Under the pieces are notes generated by a model. That model searched no databases. It was not told the origin of the DNA and saw nothing but the letters and a program-made list of their open reading frames with translations. Positions 22,890-34,089 of a stretch of 64,000 nt of DNA are shown here, piece by piece. A program made the translations under genes and the position numbers. This DNA comes from Hippophae tibetana (taxonomy: Eukaryota > Streptophyta > Magnoliopsida > Rosales > Elaeagnaceae). The DNA lies in assembly GCA_037013495.1 (NCBI GenBank), contig CM072805.1, positions 14,542,601-14,606,600 on the forward strand. The letters are read 5' to 3'. The first letter of the stretch is position 1. Every line of letters starts with the position of its first letter.

Positions 22890-25008
22890 AGATTGAGTCT
22901 ATGTATTGAAGAACTCTAGAATAAACTGTTGGGTCATGTCAACTATAAACTTTAGAAGAAAATTTCTAGTCTCAAACTTCATAAAGGTCTCCTTACTATC
23001 TTCTTTTTTCTTGAATATATATGTGTTCCTTGTTAGCTGGGTAAACAAAGCAAAATATAGCATAAGAAGAATCAACATTTTTCTACTATAAGATCTCTTC
23101 AACTTCTTCCGATAGAGGTAGAATGAACATCTTGGTTATAGTAAATGATTTCTCTAGATATAATTGGCTTTTATTTATAAGAAAAAATATGAAGCCTTTG
23201 ATAAATTCAAATCATTATGTATCAAGTTACAAGATGAAAATTTTGAATCCATCGATTTTATCATCAAAATTAGAAGTAGCCATGGTAGAGAATTTGAGAA
23301 TTAAAAGTTTAGTACCTTTTGTGATGAAATGGGTATTTAACATGAGTTTTTAGCTGCCAAGATCCCCTAATAAAATTGTATAGTTCAAAGGAAGAATATA
23401 GTTATCCAAGAGATGGTTAGGGTCATATTGACCAGTAAAAACTTGGCAAAGCACTTTTGGGAAAAAGTTGTTAACATTGCATGTTATACGTTGAATTGTT
23501 CCTTCATAAGGTCTGATACTTATCAGTCTCTGTTTGAACTTATTCATGGAAAGAGACCAAATGTTAAATGAGAGAATCTAGATAAGTATGAAGCTAGAGT
23601 GATCTTAGAATTTTCATAGAATACTCTAACAATATTCGTTCCTACGAAGTATATAACTTAAGGACTTATATTGTCATGGAATCAATCGATGATTCTGGTG
23701 CAACTAAACTTGTAAAATTTGTTGATAGTGGTATTTTTGGTGAATGGGGTTCTCTAAACAATGCCATAGATAATGTTGATGCTACTTCTACAATAAATCC
23801 TATTTACCCTTCTAGAATTTTTGAGGATGAGAAAGATGATAATCAAGATCTCTTCCAAAGTAGGAAAATAAGGCTCATTTTGCTAACAACATCATTAGTA
23901 ATATGGAAGCTGGTGTTAAGATGAGACATCAACTATAGGAGACCTTGAGCAACATATGTTTTACTTCTACTATTCTCCCCAAAAATGTTAAAGAATCCCT
24001 ACAGGATGTACATTGGATTAACTCCATATAGAAGGAACTTAATCAATTTAAAAGAAATAATGTTTGGTACCTTGTTCCCAAACCTTTAGACAAACAAGTT
24101 AATGGAACACGTTGGTTGTACAAAAACAAGGATGATGAAAATGGGATAATTGCTTGAAACAAGTATCATCTTTTTGCACAAGGATATACTTAGATTAAAG
24201 TAATATATTTTGATGAAACCTTCACTCATATTTCTCGCCTTATGTCTGTATGATTTCATTTTTTCTCATCTACTTTTTTGGGTTCAAGTTGTTTCAGATG
24301 GATGTGAAGAGTTCTATTTTGAATGAAGTTATAAAAGAAGAGGTTTATGTGGAATAACCTAAAGGTTTTAAAAACCATAACTTTTCAAATCATGTGATGA
24401 GATTGAAGAAAGTACTATATTGTTTGAAGCAAGCTCCACGTGCTTGGTACAAACATTTGACCATTTTTTTTCCTCAATAATGATTTTATAAAAGGAGGTG
24501 GTGACATAACCTTATTTTGTTTCAAGAAATTAGATTGAAGTTTCGGTCGCTCAAGTTTATGTTAATGATATTATATTTAGGTCTACTATGGATGATCTGG
24601 CTCATATGTTTGATGCCTCTATGTATAGTAGGTTTGATACGAGCCTTGTTGGAAAATTAAAATTCTTTCTTGGTTTTCAAGTCAATTAAATGAAATATAG
24701 AATCTTTCTTTCTAAAGAAATTATACCAAGGAATTGATTAAGAAGTTTGGTTTGGAAAATACCACTCTTTTTTGGACTGTTATGAATGCCACCATTAAAC
24801 TTCATCAAGACCATTTAGGAAAGGAAGTTGAGTAGTTTTTCTAATGGAGTATTATTAAGAGCCTTCTTTACTTAACTACTAGTCATCTAGACATCTCTAT
24901 CAGCGTTGAAGTTTGTGCTAGATACAATGCTAGCCCTAAAGAATCACAACTTGTTTTGGTGAAAGGGATCATCAAATATATTAGAAACACTTCATAATTT
25001 GGTATTTG
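22890..25008 (+). pseudogene. pol: SIRE-like Ty1/copia pol: integrase, RT and start of RNase H
   Basis: Gag is absent. Recognisable blocks in order are: a pre-integrase stretch (LGHVNY at about 22930), integrase core (ILVIVNDFSRYNWLLFI at 23126-23180; FWEKVVNIACYTLNCSFIRS at about 23457-23515), and RT start (NVWYLVPKPL, then GTRWLYKNK, about 24060-24130). The RT active-site YVDD is YVND at 24558-24569, so the second-last catalytic Asp is Asn through a G-to-A change. The RT/RNase H connection comes next (CARYNASPKESQLVLVKG, about 24910-24970). Many stops and frame changes. The reading is cut at 25008 by a solo LTR and resumes at 26816. Confidence 0.85.
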
Positions 25009-25013
25009 GTATC
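25009..25013. other. Target site duplication, left copy (GTATC)
   Basis: GTATC immediately precedes TGATGAGTGC and is repeated exactly at 26811-26815 after TCATCA. Confidence 0.9.
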
Positions 25014-26810
25014 TGATGAGTGCTCAAAAAGCACTAAAATTACCATGATTTTATGCATATTAATTGATTAAAAAAAAATATATTTATATGTTTTATCATA
25101 TATTTATATAAATTTGTCTTTTTCGGAATCACGGGTATTTTTATTGTTTTTCAGGTATTTTGTCTTAAAAACGTAACTTAAAGACTCAAAGAGGAATACT
25201 GGAAGCAATACATCACAAATATATTAATAAATAAATGGGGGAAAGGTCAACAAATATGGAAAAATTGGACAAAATGGGTCAAAAAGGTAAAAAATGTCAA
25301 AAACGAGAAAATCGCGCCGCCCAACCGCCCAGCCGTGCCGAGCCACGCGCGCACAGCGCCCCACATCCGCGCCCAACTGCCCTCCGCGCGCGCCGACACC
25401 CATTTCGCCCAATTTTTGCGCGCAGCCGCCCCATGATGTCATGCTGACGTCATCAATGACTTCAGCAATTGCACTCCGCGTTTTCACCATTTTTTATCAT
25501 TTTTTCACTCACTTTTTCTCTCCATCCTCACCTATAAATACCCCCTTCCCTTCACTTATAAACACACCTCAAAACACATTCTTTTCTCTCTTTTTTTCTC
25601 TCTTTTCTTAGATTTTTAGTTTTTTTAGTTTTTAGTTAATTTCTCTTAGTTTTAGAGTTCTTTCCTTTTTGGGAAGAACTAGTTATGTTTTTGTAATTTT
25701 TTTAGCTTTTTGATTCAATAAATGGGAGTGCAAATTCCGCTTGGAGGTTTTCCAGCAACGGGAATAGCGTCGAAGTTCTGTAAGGATTTTATTTTCTTTA
25801 CAGTTATTTTTATGCTTTATTCTTACATGTTATATTTAATTTGTCTGTGATTAAATTTAACTGTGCTGGTTGTTTATAAACATGATGTAATAATAACGTT
25901 GTTATGCTTGCGAAATATTAAATAGGTGAAAATCTCTAAAATGAATTGATTTTGTTTTTATTCAAGATTTTATATTAAGAATGTTAGAGAGAAATATAGT
26001 ATTTTTCATTACAAACTTAAACCTGAAAATTAGATTTTAAGGTTTAGTTATCCGGTCTGATTTAGAGTAGTGCTCTTTTATTTGTTGGTACAATCGCCTG
26101 GTAGTTAGAGTGAAGCTCTATTTCAAAAGTTTTTATAAGAATTATTATCTGAAAATGTATTGACAACATGTTTTCAGTAGTGATTTTAAAACTTGAAAGT
26201 TAGTAATCGGATAACTAAATTCTTAGGTTTAAATTGGACACCTTGAATAAAGTTTAAACTGTCTAACCCCACCAAAGGTGGCATTTAAATGGTTCATTTT
26301 CAATCCCTTAGAAAAATGAATTAATTTAATTAGGCAAATTAGTTATCAACCCCACCCATAGGTGTTAATTGATTTGTTTAGTTAACAAAGAATATCTAAC
26401 CCCACCAAAGGTGGTATTCATATAAAAAAGGAAGAATCAATAAATATCAATTCATATCTTTAATAACCTAGATAATATGAGCAAGCATAATTAACTTAGT
26501 TATTATATCCATAAATACTCCACCATTATAAATGATAAAATTTGCATAAATGTTTATTGAATCTAAGTTTATTTTTATGTTAGTAGATTAAAAACACAAA
26601 ACCCAAAATATCGTGACAAGATGTTTAGGATTTAATTTCGTTTTTAAAAGTTTGAATAATAAATTAAAAACCACATACATTCCTTCCTTAGATTGACCTT
26701 GGGAGTATACTTATCATTTTCTACGAAATGATTCATGCACTTGCGAGAGTTTTATAAATATTAAAACCAAAGTATTGGCAAGAATTGGCGATGCTGGTTT
26801 TCGTTCATCA
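25014..26810 (+). mobile_element. Athila-type solo LTR inserted in copia RNase H
   Basis: A complete 1797-bp LTR, TGATGAGTGC...GTTCATCA, flanked by the perfect 5-bp duplication GTATC. No internal region, PBS or PPT is present, so this is a solo LTR left by LTR-LTR recombination. It has a C+G-rich block at 25310-25452 with many CpG sites and TGACGTCA at 25445-25452, and a TATA box at 25533. Its features are the best preserved of all copies here, which suggests it is young. The frames across its GC block are not genes. Confidence 0.9.
25533..25540 (+). promoter_or_regulatory. TATA box of the Athila solo LTR
   Basis: TATAAATA followed by a C-run (CCCCCTTCCC), in the context CTCACCTATAAATACCCC that recurs at 53253-53270 in the 3' LTR of the composite element. 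Confidence 0.5.
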
Positions 26811-26815
26811 GTATC
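26811..26815. other. Target site duplication, right copy (GTATC)
   Basis: Exact repeat of 25009-25013. Confidence 0.9.
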
Positions 26816-27310
26816 CTCAAGAAATGTTGCTGGGTTAGTTAGGTATTTGCTAACTAGGATGTATGCAATGATGATAGAAAAAAAATACTTTAAGGGGTTA
26901 TTTCTACTTGGGTAATTCTTTGATCTTTTGGCATAATAATAAGTAGATTTATATGTCTCATTCCATTGTTGAGGCCTAGTATATTTCTATCAGTTTGTGT
27001 TGTTCTCAATTTCTTTAGATAAAATAGATGTTGTCCGACAAAGGTATGGAGGTAAGAAACCTTCATTTGCTTTATCAGAATAGTGTTATTTGCATTTCTA
27101 AAAATTTTGTTTGACATTCACAAGCCAAAGACATTGATATACAACACCATTTCGTAAGAGATAAAGTATAATCAAACACCTTATCCTTACAACATATCAA
27201 CACTAACCTCCAGCTTGTTGATACTTTTACTAAAGGACTTTTAGAGTTTCAAAGGTTTGAAACCCTGAGAAAGGCTATTGGTGTTTGTGTCTCTCGATGA
27301 GAGATTACTT
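26816..27310 (+). pseudogene. pol: Ty1/copia RNase H, C-terminal part
   Basis: Resumes the pol frame interrupted at 25008. It shows a DDRKK-type stretch (about 26868-26882), SLIFWHNNK (about 26915), YQNSVICISKNFV (about 27074), then KDIDIQHHFVRDKV (about 27130-27170) and LVDTFTKGLLEFQRFETLRK (about 27210-27270). These are the conserved end of copia RNase H up to the natural stop. Stops and frame changes are present. Confidence 0.85.
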
Positions 27311-27329
27311 CTTGTGTTCATTAAAAAAA

Positions 27330-28160
27330 ATTTAGTCTAAAAAATTGTGTTCTTCTTTCTTGGATACTAAAACAAAAGCAATAGTGAATATACACACAAT
27401 CTTATTAAGTTTCAACCAAACATCTAGAACCAAATCTACAATCATCAACATCTTCAGGAACTTAACACCAAAACATGGAAGAAAATCACCAAAAAGAAGG
27501 AAAAAGAAAGCCATAAATTCATTATTTGAAAAAAGCTATGGCATATCAATTCAAAATATTAATAATAAAATGAAACAATTTAATAGTTTTCAATAACATT
27601 GGGCACTTGTTTTTTTTTCTTTTTCTTTACAGTGGATCAAGCAACAATAATTGATGACATTGATGAATAAATTGAATGAATACATTTTTTTAAAGGTATG
27701 ATTGCACTTGGGGCTGTTACAGAATGCAATAGTGTGAAGCATCAAATGTCTTATGCTTTAAAGAATTGAATGCTAGATCAATTTGGGAACCTAAACATAG
27801 TAGTCATTAAACAATCAAAAGAAGAGTGAGAGACAAATAAAACAAACAATGAAAATAAGTATTACTTATTCATAATGTCCCTTTGATTTAATGCACTACC
27901 ATTTTTAGTTCACCAAATTTATGTGTAGTTGGTTTTTGGATTGTAGGATGGGTCTTAGCTAGGATTTAAGGGGGATGGTATAGTGAAGGACTTGATATTC
28001 AGAGTGGAGAGAACGAAGCATAAGCTTACTATAACTGAGTTACAATAATTTATTGTAGGTAAAAATCCCAAAGACATTTTACCAAAAGACTCAACCCCTC
28101 AATTCCAGGTGAAAGGTTTCCCTTTTATGAGATACTACACAATATGTAAGAAAAAAGACA
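27330..28160 (+). pseudogene. Possible SIRE env-like region
   Basis: Follows copia pol directly, where SIRE/Maximus elements carry an extra ORF. A basic stretch (KHGRKSPKRRKKKAIN, about 27470-27517) comes first. From 27642 to 28150 one frame stays readable across about ten stops. It includes FKGMIALGAVTECNSVKHQM and KGDGIVKDLIFRVERT, then HKLTITELQ and a PKDILPKDSTPQF stretch. The pattern (GDGIVK...HKLT..EL...ILPK) resembles plant env-like or transposon-protein domains, but I judge this by eye only. If it is real, position and frame fit SIRE. Confidence 0.45.
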
Positions 28161-28597
28161 TTGTTGCTCAGGTAAATTTTACAACCAAGTGCTCTATAAT
28201 TAAGTTTTATTAATGTATATTCCCCCTCCCTAACATAAAGATAGAAGCTATAGGAAACAAATACAAAGAAATAGTCAAAATGAAAAAAACCTTGCCCAAT
28301 TTAGACATGTAGGAAAGGGATCAATCGCAACAGTAGGCCAAAAATTGGTGGTCCAATTAAGGTTAGGGGATGATCGGGAAAAGTGAAGGCACTGATTGAG
28401 CTAGAGATGCTTGAGAAGAAATGGAGCTACTAGATAATAAAATGCTAGAATCTATGAGTTGGTACATACAACCAGGGCTGGGAAGAAATAGAGAAGGGTA
28501 TGGTTGGAGGCAGTTACGGTCGATGGTGGGTTGGGAAAGAGAAGGCTATATGAAAGGGGAAAAAGAAGTAGAGTGTGTGGGATCAAATCACATGATG
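28161..28597 (+). other. Unassigned, mildly G-rich stretch
   Basis: No gene or repeat recognised. The part from 28420 to 28590 (GGAGGCAGTTACGGTCGATG and neighbours) is less AT-rich than its surroundings and could be interior of the CACTA-like element that ends at 29181. Reading frames there merge into the homopurine tract and are not credible proteins. Confidence 0.3.
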
Positions 28598-28661
28598 AGA
28601 AAAAAGAAAAAAAGAGGGGAAAAGAAAAAAAGAAAAAAAAAGAAAAAAAAAGAAAAAAAAG

Positions 28662-28693
<32 letters not shown>

Positions 28694-28775
28694 AAAAAAA
28701 AGAAAAAAAAGAAAAAAAAAAAGAAAAAAAAAGAAAAAAAAGAAAAAAATAAGGAAAAATAAGGAAAAATAAAAA
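28598..28775 (+). repeat. Homopurine microsatellite, (A7-10 G)n
   Basis: Nearly 180 bases of purines on this strand, mostly runs of seven to eleven A separated by single G, ending with AAGGAAAAAT repeats. The Lys/Glu-rich and Phe-rich frames here are artefacts. Confidence 0.9.
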
Positions 28776-29181
28776 AATTGGGAGGAAAAAAATAAAACAA
28801 TTGATTGAGAAATTTGGTGCGGTGTAAAAGTGAGAAAATATATGAAATTAAATTAATAAAGAAATGAAAAAATTGTAAAGTAAATTTTTTATTTTTTTTA
28901 AATGAATAACACACAATTACTATTTGATTTCGATTTTGGAAAGATTGGAAACTTTATTATTTTAATTAGATCATGGTCATTTAATGATGGTGATTATATA
29001 ATTTTGTTTATACTTATGTAATTTTTGTAGCTTAACTTATGGACATGGTTATTGATAAAAACCGAGGTTATATATTACTATGGTTATGGATTTTATTAAA
29101 CCGTGACCAAAACCCTATGGTCTCCATTTTTAAAAAGATCGAGGCTAAATTTTTTGACCAAAGATCAATATTTTAGTAGTG
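28776..29181 (-). mobile_element. Terminal region of a probable CACTA (En/Spm) DNA transposon
   Basis: The block ends ...TTTTAGTAGTG at 29181; on the minus strand this is CACTACTAAAA, the CACTA-type terminus. Just inside lie short repeated subterminal motifs in both orientations: AACCGAGGTTA (29070), TATGGTTATGG, AAACCGTGACC (29098), GATCGAGGCTAAA (29139), TTTGACCAAAGATC. Such motifs mark CACTA ends. The three bases after the end are GAG. I did not find a convincing matching left end, so the element is either truncated or hidden upstream of the homopurine tract. Confidence 0.55.
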
Positions 29182-30525
29182 GAGAAGTGTATAAAGCTAT
29201 AAGGAAGGACCATTTTCCTTTCCCATTCATGGATCAAATTCTTGACAGATGAGTGGAGCATTCTTTCTTTTTCCTTTTAAATGGTTACTTAGGTTATAAC
29301 CAAATTGTAATGGCATCATAAGACTAAGGAAACACCACCTTTATATATCCTTATGGAAAATTTTCTTTTAGGAGAATGCAATTAATTTGGATTATGCAAT
29401 GCACTTGTGACATTTAAACGTTATATGATGGTTATTTTCTTAGACATCATAGAGAAATATCTAGAAATCTTCATGGATGATTTTTTTTATCTTTGGAAAC
29501 ACATTTGATTTATGTCTACGTTATCTCAACCTAGGGCTACAAATATGTGAAGAAACAAATTTGATTTTGAACTGGGAGAAGTGTCATTTCATGTCACAAG
29601 AAGTTATAATCTTGGGCCACAAAATCTCAACTAATGGTATTAAGATAGGTAGACTTAAGACAACAGTGATTGAAAAACTATCATCACCTACCAATGTATG
29701 AGGAGTAATGAGGTTTCTTGGACATGTAGGCTTTTATCGTAGATTCATAAAAGATTTTTCCCAAATCTCCAAATCCTTGTGAAATCTTTTGGAAAAAGAT
29801 ATTCCTTTCAAGTTTGATGATAAATGTTTAAAGGCATTAAAAGTGCTTAAAGATAAAGTAGTACCAACACTATTTATAGTCATTCCATATATTTTGCAAG
29901 CAAGACACTGAATGAGGCTCAAATGAATTATGCTACTATAGAGAAAGAGGTCATTGTCATTGTGTATGCCTTTGAGAAATTCAAATCTTATTTGGTTAGA
30001 AACAAAGTGACTGTTTATACTGATCATTTTGCAATAAAGTATCTCATGATAAAGAAGGATGACAAACTAAGATTGATAAGATGGGTTCTCCTTCTACAAG
30101 AATTAGACTTTAAAATTGATGATAAAAAAGGAATAAAAAATGAAGTAGTAGACCATCTATCTAGACTGGAAAGGGAAACAAAAATGGATGACAATATGAT
30201 GATCATGGAATCCTTTCCAGATGAGAACACTTTTTAGTACCTCAAATAGAAATCATGTTCCTAGCTACCAGCATTCTTCCATCTGACCTCATATGAAAAC
30301 AAAAGAAGAAATTCTTCCATGATATTAATCAATATTTTTAGGATAACCCTTGCTCTATAAAGAATATTGTGATGACATTTTGAAAAGATGTGTCCCTTAT
30401 GATGAAGTTGTAAGTATTATTTACCATTTCCCTAACTCAGACTATGGGTCACTTTGGGACCACAAATACAAAAAATAAGGTACTTCAATTTGGTTATTTT
30501 TGGCACACAATGTTTAGAATTATTT
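29182..30525 (+). pseudogene. pol: Athila-type RT, RNase H and integrase N-terminus
   Basis: Begins with the RT palm (AIRKDHFPFPFMDQ, about 29195). FLDIIEKYLEIFMDDF, with the catalytic FMDD at 29470-29481, is intact. RNase H is a clean frame from 29911 to 30236 ([40 protein letters not shown]). The integrase zinc-finger lead-in follows in broken frames (GHFGTTNTKNKVLQFGYFW, about 30450-30505) and stops at about 30525, where R1 begins. Several stops and at least three frame changes lie between RT and RNase H. The protein would copy element RNA into DNA; this copy cannot. Confidence 0.85.
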
Positions 30526-31845
30526 GGCCACTTTTAAACCATTTATTTGTCTTTCTTTATGCTAAAATATCAAGAAAAATATTTAATTTGCATTTAATTA
30601 TGTCAATATAATAAAAACTAGCTACAAATTATTTAATATTTATTTATTGAGGAAATATTAATTTTCTAGATGTTTTGATATTTTTGTGGGATTTTTATGG
30701 ATTTTTTTTATGATTTTTATTTGATAGGTGGTTGTACATAGAAATATATGTGGATGCACTTAGAAGAAAAGTCCAATGTTTACTTACAACAAGCCAATAC
30801 TATTCCACTCCTAATCGAAGAAGTTGACACATTTCACTTTATATATATACACACACCAATGTGCTTTTCGCACATGGCAACATGATTGTTTTTATCGTGT
30901 ATCTTTTTCACATTCCAATCTCAATACCACTTTAAAATAGATCAATTTCTTGAATATAAGTACAAAATAATATCCATAAAATATAAGCAATATAAAAAAC
31001 ACATATAATTAAGAGGAAGAAGTACAACAGCTGCCAAGAAGAGAGAAGTTTTGGAAAAAATACAATTTGGGGGATATTCAAGAGGAGATTGGTGTCATAA
31101 TTCAACAAATTGATTGTATTTATTCATCTTCTCATTTCTTTATCAATCTTCATGTCTTTCTTTATGAACAATATAATATTTACGAATTCAGTTATGTTTA
31201 GCTAAATTATTAATCTAGGAGTCTTATGAACCTAATTTTCTACATGTGATTATCTAATATTTATTATTTAATTGGATTTTTATCTTATTAATTGTTTGGC
31301 CAACAATTCATCTATAGAGGAAATTGGATAAACTTGAGAGAATTATTTAATTATTTTTCTTGATGAAATATCATGCATAGTTTTCTAAGCAAAGATGTAT
31401 GATTATTATGTGTGTGATATATAATTGCAAAACTTAATGAGTGGTATTTATTCTAATTAAATGAGAGTCTAATTAGGTCAATTACTATAGGATGCATATT
31501 TTACTTTAGAGAGGAATATAGGCTAGGTTAGACTCAATTTATTAGGTGATTAATTGGTAATTATATTGGGGAAGTTTTGTCATTTACATGCTTAGGAAAT
31601 TGGGGGATTAAGTATTCCTATATATTTTCTTATGTATCTTCTTAGCTGCTAATTTTGAGTTAATTAATTACTGCTATTTATTTTTAGTTCTTTTAAATTT
31701 GTTTTCTCAAAACACATAAAATTTATTATTACTTTTAAATTTAAAATTAGTTTCTAATAGCATAATCTCTATAAGAAAAATATTTTCTTATTATTATATA
31801 ACTTGTTTGCAATACGTATACTTGTGTATCCATTACAAACAATTC
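30526..31845 (+). repeat. R1 LTR-like repeat, copy 3
   Basis: The right part (31000-31845) is colinear with copies 1 and 2, ending GCAATACGTATACTTGTGTA. The left part (30526-31000) shares GGGATTTTTATGG-like and TTTCTAG-like words with 4400-4500, so it is probably the U3 side. Left end not fixed. A TA/CA run lies at 30841-30857. Confidence 0.55.
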
Positions 31846-32640
31846 AAGTTCATCAAAAAGGAAATTATACATAGTTTATCTTTGCTTTTCGAAACTAGAA
31901 AAACTTTTTGTGGACCTTGTCAAATTGGTAAGAAAATTTGATATTTTCATAAGAAAATTAAAGGAGTTAACACAAGTATAACACTTGAGTGAATTCCTAT
32001 TAACCTTATGGGTCCTATGATAGCTGAAAGTTTGGGTGGCAAAAAATATAATATTGTTATTGTTGATGATTTTTTTCATTTTACATGTTTTGGATTTCTA
32101 AAAGAAAACTTCAATGCTTTCAACTTCTTTTGTTCCTTTTGCCTTAATGTGTAGACTGAGTCAGGCAACAGAATAACCAATGTAATGAGATTAAGGATAG
32201 ATCATGGGAATTTTTTTTGAAAACTCAAGATAAGTTGAATTCTGCAAACATTATGGTATATATCATAAGTTATCAACACCAATTACTCTACAAAAAAAAT
32301 GGGATAGTAGAAATAAAGAGTGGTATGTTGCAAGAGATGGGAAAGTCATAATACATGTAAAGGACATTCCCAAGAAGTTTTAGGCTGAAGAAATAAGTAC
32401 TTCATGCTACATAATGAATTGTGTCTTCCTACATTTAGGTAGAAACCAAACCCCTTATGAATTATGGTAAGTAAGTCTAAGAATATTCCAATGGAAACTA
32501 AGGTATTTGATTCCCAATCCAAAGATATATATAAAGAAATCAAAATTCAAGAAAGTTTGGATTAAGAAAGATTTCCTATATCCGATCACCTGACAGTCAT
32601 TTATTCTTCACCTAAATATTTTTGTTTGAATGCTTAATTG
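31846..32640 (+). pseudogene. pol: SIRE-like copia integrase fragment
   Basis: Broken frames carry the integrase zinc-finger tail and core. A CGPCQIGK-like block (about 31913) and a HKKIKGVNTS-like stretch come first, then MGPMIAESLGGKKYNIVIVD (about 32009-32068), a RIDHGNFF block with the second catalytic Asp (about 32195), STPITLQKK (about 32274) and KDIPKKF, ending CYIMNCVFLHLGR then QTPYELW (about 32400-32466). RT and RNase H are missing; spacer R2 follows. Confidence 0.8.
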
Positions 32641-33430
32641 ATCCTAGGTGAACATCTTTAGTTAGTTAGTTAGTTTGTATTATTATTGATGTTTTTTGAT
32701 TATGCATTGTACAAATGGATATTGTGACTTATGCATTTACATATTTCTCACATCTAGTGATCGATGTCAACATGAACCTACTCACATACTCACTAGACAC
32801 ATATGTATGTCATGCTTGAATTTTACGATTGATTTTGTTAGATTCAAAGGAATGAGTTAACCTTGACTACAAAGTTATTTTTGAGGATTACCTATTGTTA
32901 TGTGTGAAAGTGATCATAGTGCGCAAAAAGAGCTACCTCACAACAAGTGTGAAAGTCATCATATATACTAGGTATATTGTCTTGTGTATATTTCTTTAAA
33001 AATAATAATAATAGTATTAAAAGAAAAAGAAAAACACAAAAACTTTTGCATGCATAAAAAGAAAGAGTTACAATTGGTTATATTAAAAGGAAATAAATAA
33101 TCAATCCCTCGTACAAAAATTAAATCAATAGGGGAATACAAAAAATAATATAGATTAAAGTTCTTTCCTTGTAAGTAAATTTTATTTTGTACAAGTATTT
33201 ATTCAATTATAATTTTTTTATGATAGGTGATACTCTTTCCTTTATATCCTTCATAATTAATCATAAATAGACTAAATAATTTATTGTCATAGTTTTTATT
33301 TTTATCTCACTTTTGGTATGTCACTATATATGTTAGTAAGTTTGTGTGACTTGTCTACATATACTTATGTTGTCGATGGATAGTCACATTTTGAGCAAAA
33401 TTAATTTCATCATTTATGTGTATTGTTATA
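32641..33430 (+). repeat. SIRE-type pol-to-LTR spacer (R2), copy 2
   Basis: Colinear with copy 1 at 7371-8400: ACATATGTATGTCATGCTTG, AGAGCTACCTCACAACAAGT, GATAGGTGATACTCTTTCC. Non-coding. Confidence 0.65.
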
Positions 33431-34089
33431 GTTATGTTAACCTTAATCAAATACCCTGAATTAAAAATCATATATATATCAACTTTTATAATTTTTTGTT
33501 TTATTCTAATTCATTTAGAGGAGGCATATAACTTAGGGGGAATTTATTCATTTTTGGGAAACATATTGTCTTGAGCTCTCTATTTTGATTGCTCTGAGCG
33601 TTTTAGAATGTATAATCTTGTTTTTAGTCACTAAGTACACTACATGCTTACTCATCCTATTGTCATTTCTTCATCAGTATATTGCTCATTCATATGACAA
33701 AAAGGGGGAGAAAATTTGTATAAAAATTTTCATGTGAGGGATAGTTAATTTAGGGGGATATTTTTTATTTTTAATTACTGTGAATTCTCTGGATATTTAA
33801 AATAGGGGGAGTTGTTTTTAATTTCTATTATTTTTTAATCCTCTTTTGATCATGCTTCTCTTTTCTATTATTAGATACATTGAACTATTATGAAAAATTA
33901 GTCCTTCGGGACAAGTTGATTTCTTGTTGATGTTTTTATTTTTCAATTATACACGAGCTTTCAAGATTCAAGTGAAGATAATTCCATTAGATCATAGGAT
34001 AGTAACAATATGTAAAAATATAATTTTCCTATGAGCATTATGTAGTGAGATAGAGGTTTTTTTCACATGAATAGGCCAAAGGGGGAGAT
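33431..34089 (+). other. SIRE 3' UTR with repeated polypurine tracts
   Basis: Contains AAAAAGGGGGAGAAAAT at about 33699-33715, weaker runs near 33752 (TAGGGGGATA) and 33806 (ATAGGGGGAG), and the final tract AAAGGGGGAGAT at 34078-34089 directly before the LTR. Multiple such tracts are usual at SIRE 3' ends. Confidence 0.7.

Noticed and set aside
25224-25611. Long frames rich in Arg, Pro and Ala on both strands of the solo LTR
   Set aside because: They arise from the GC-rich U3 block. Sister LTRs at 45410-45850 and 52974-53366 have different, incompatible frames there.
27600-27645. Possible host-gene intron acceptor (T-rich run then TTTACAG before an open frame)
   Set aside because: It sits directly after copia pol, and the following frame fits a SIRE env-like region better. 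No donor or other exon is seen.
27893-27915. CACTACCATTTTTAG as the left end of the CACTA-like element
   Set aside because: Only the first eight or so bases match the right end, it lies within the env-like frame, and the preceding bases are not GAG.
28421-28914. Lys/Glu-rich and Phe-rich frames over 80-110 codons
   Set aside because: They are translations of the homopurine microsatellite.
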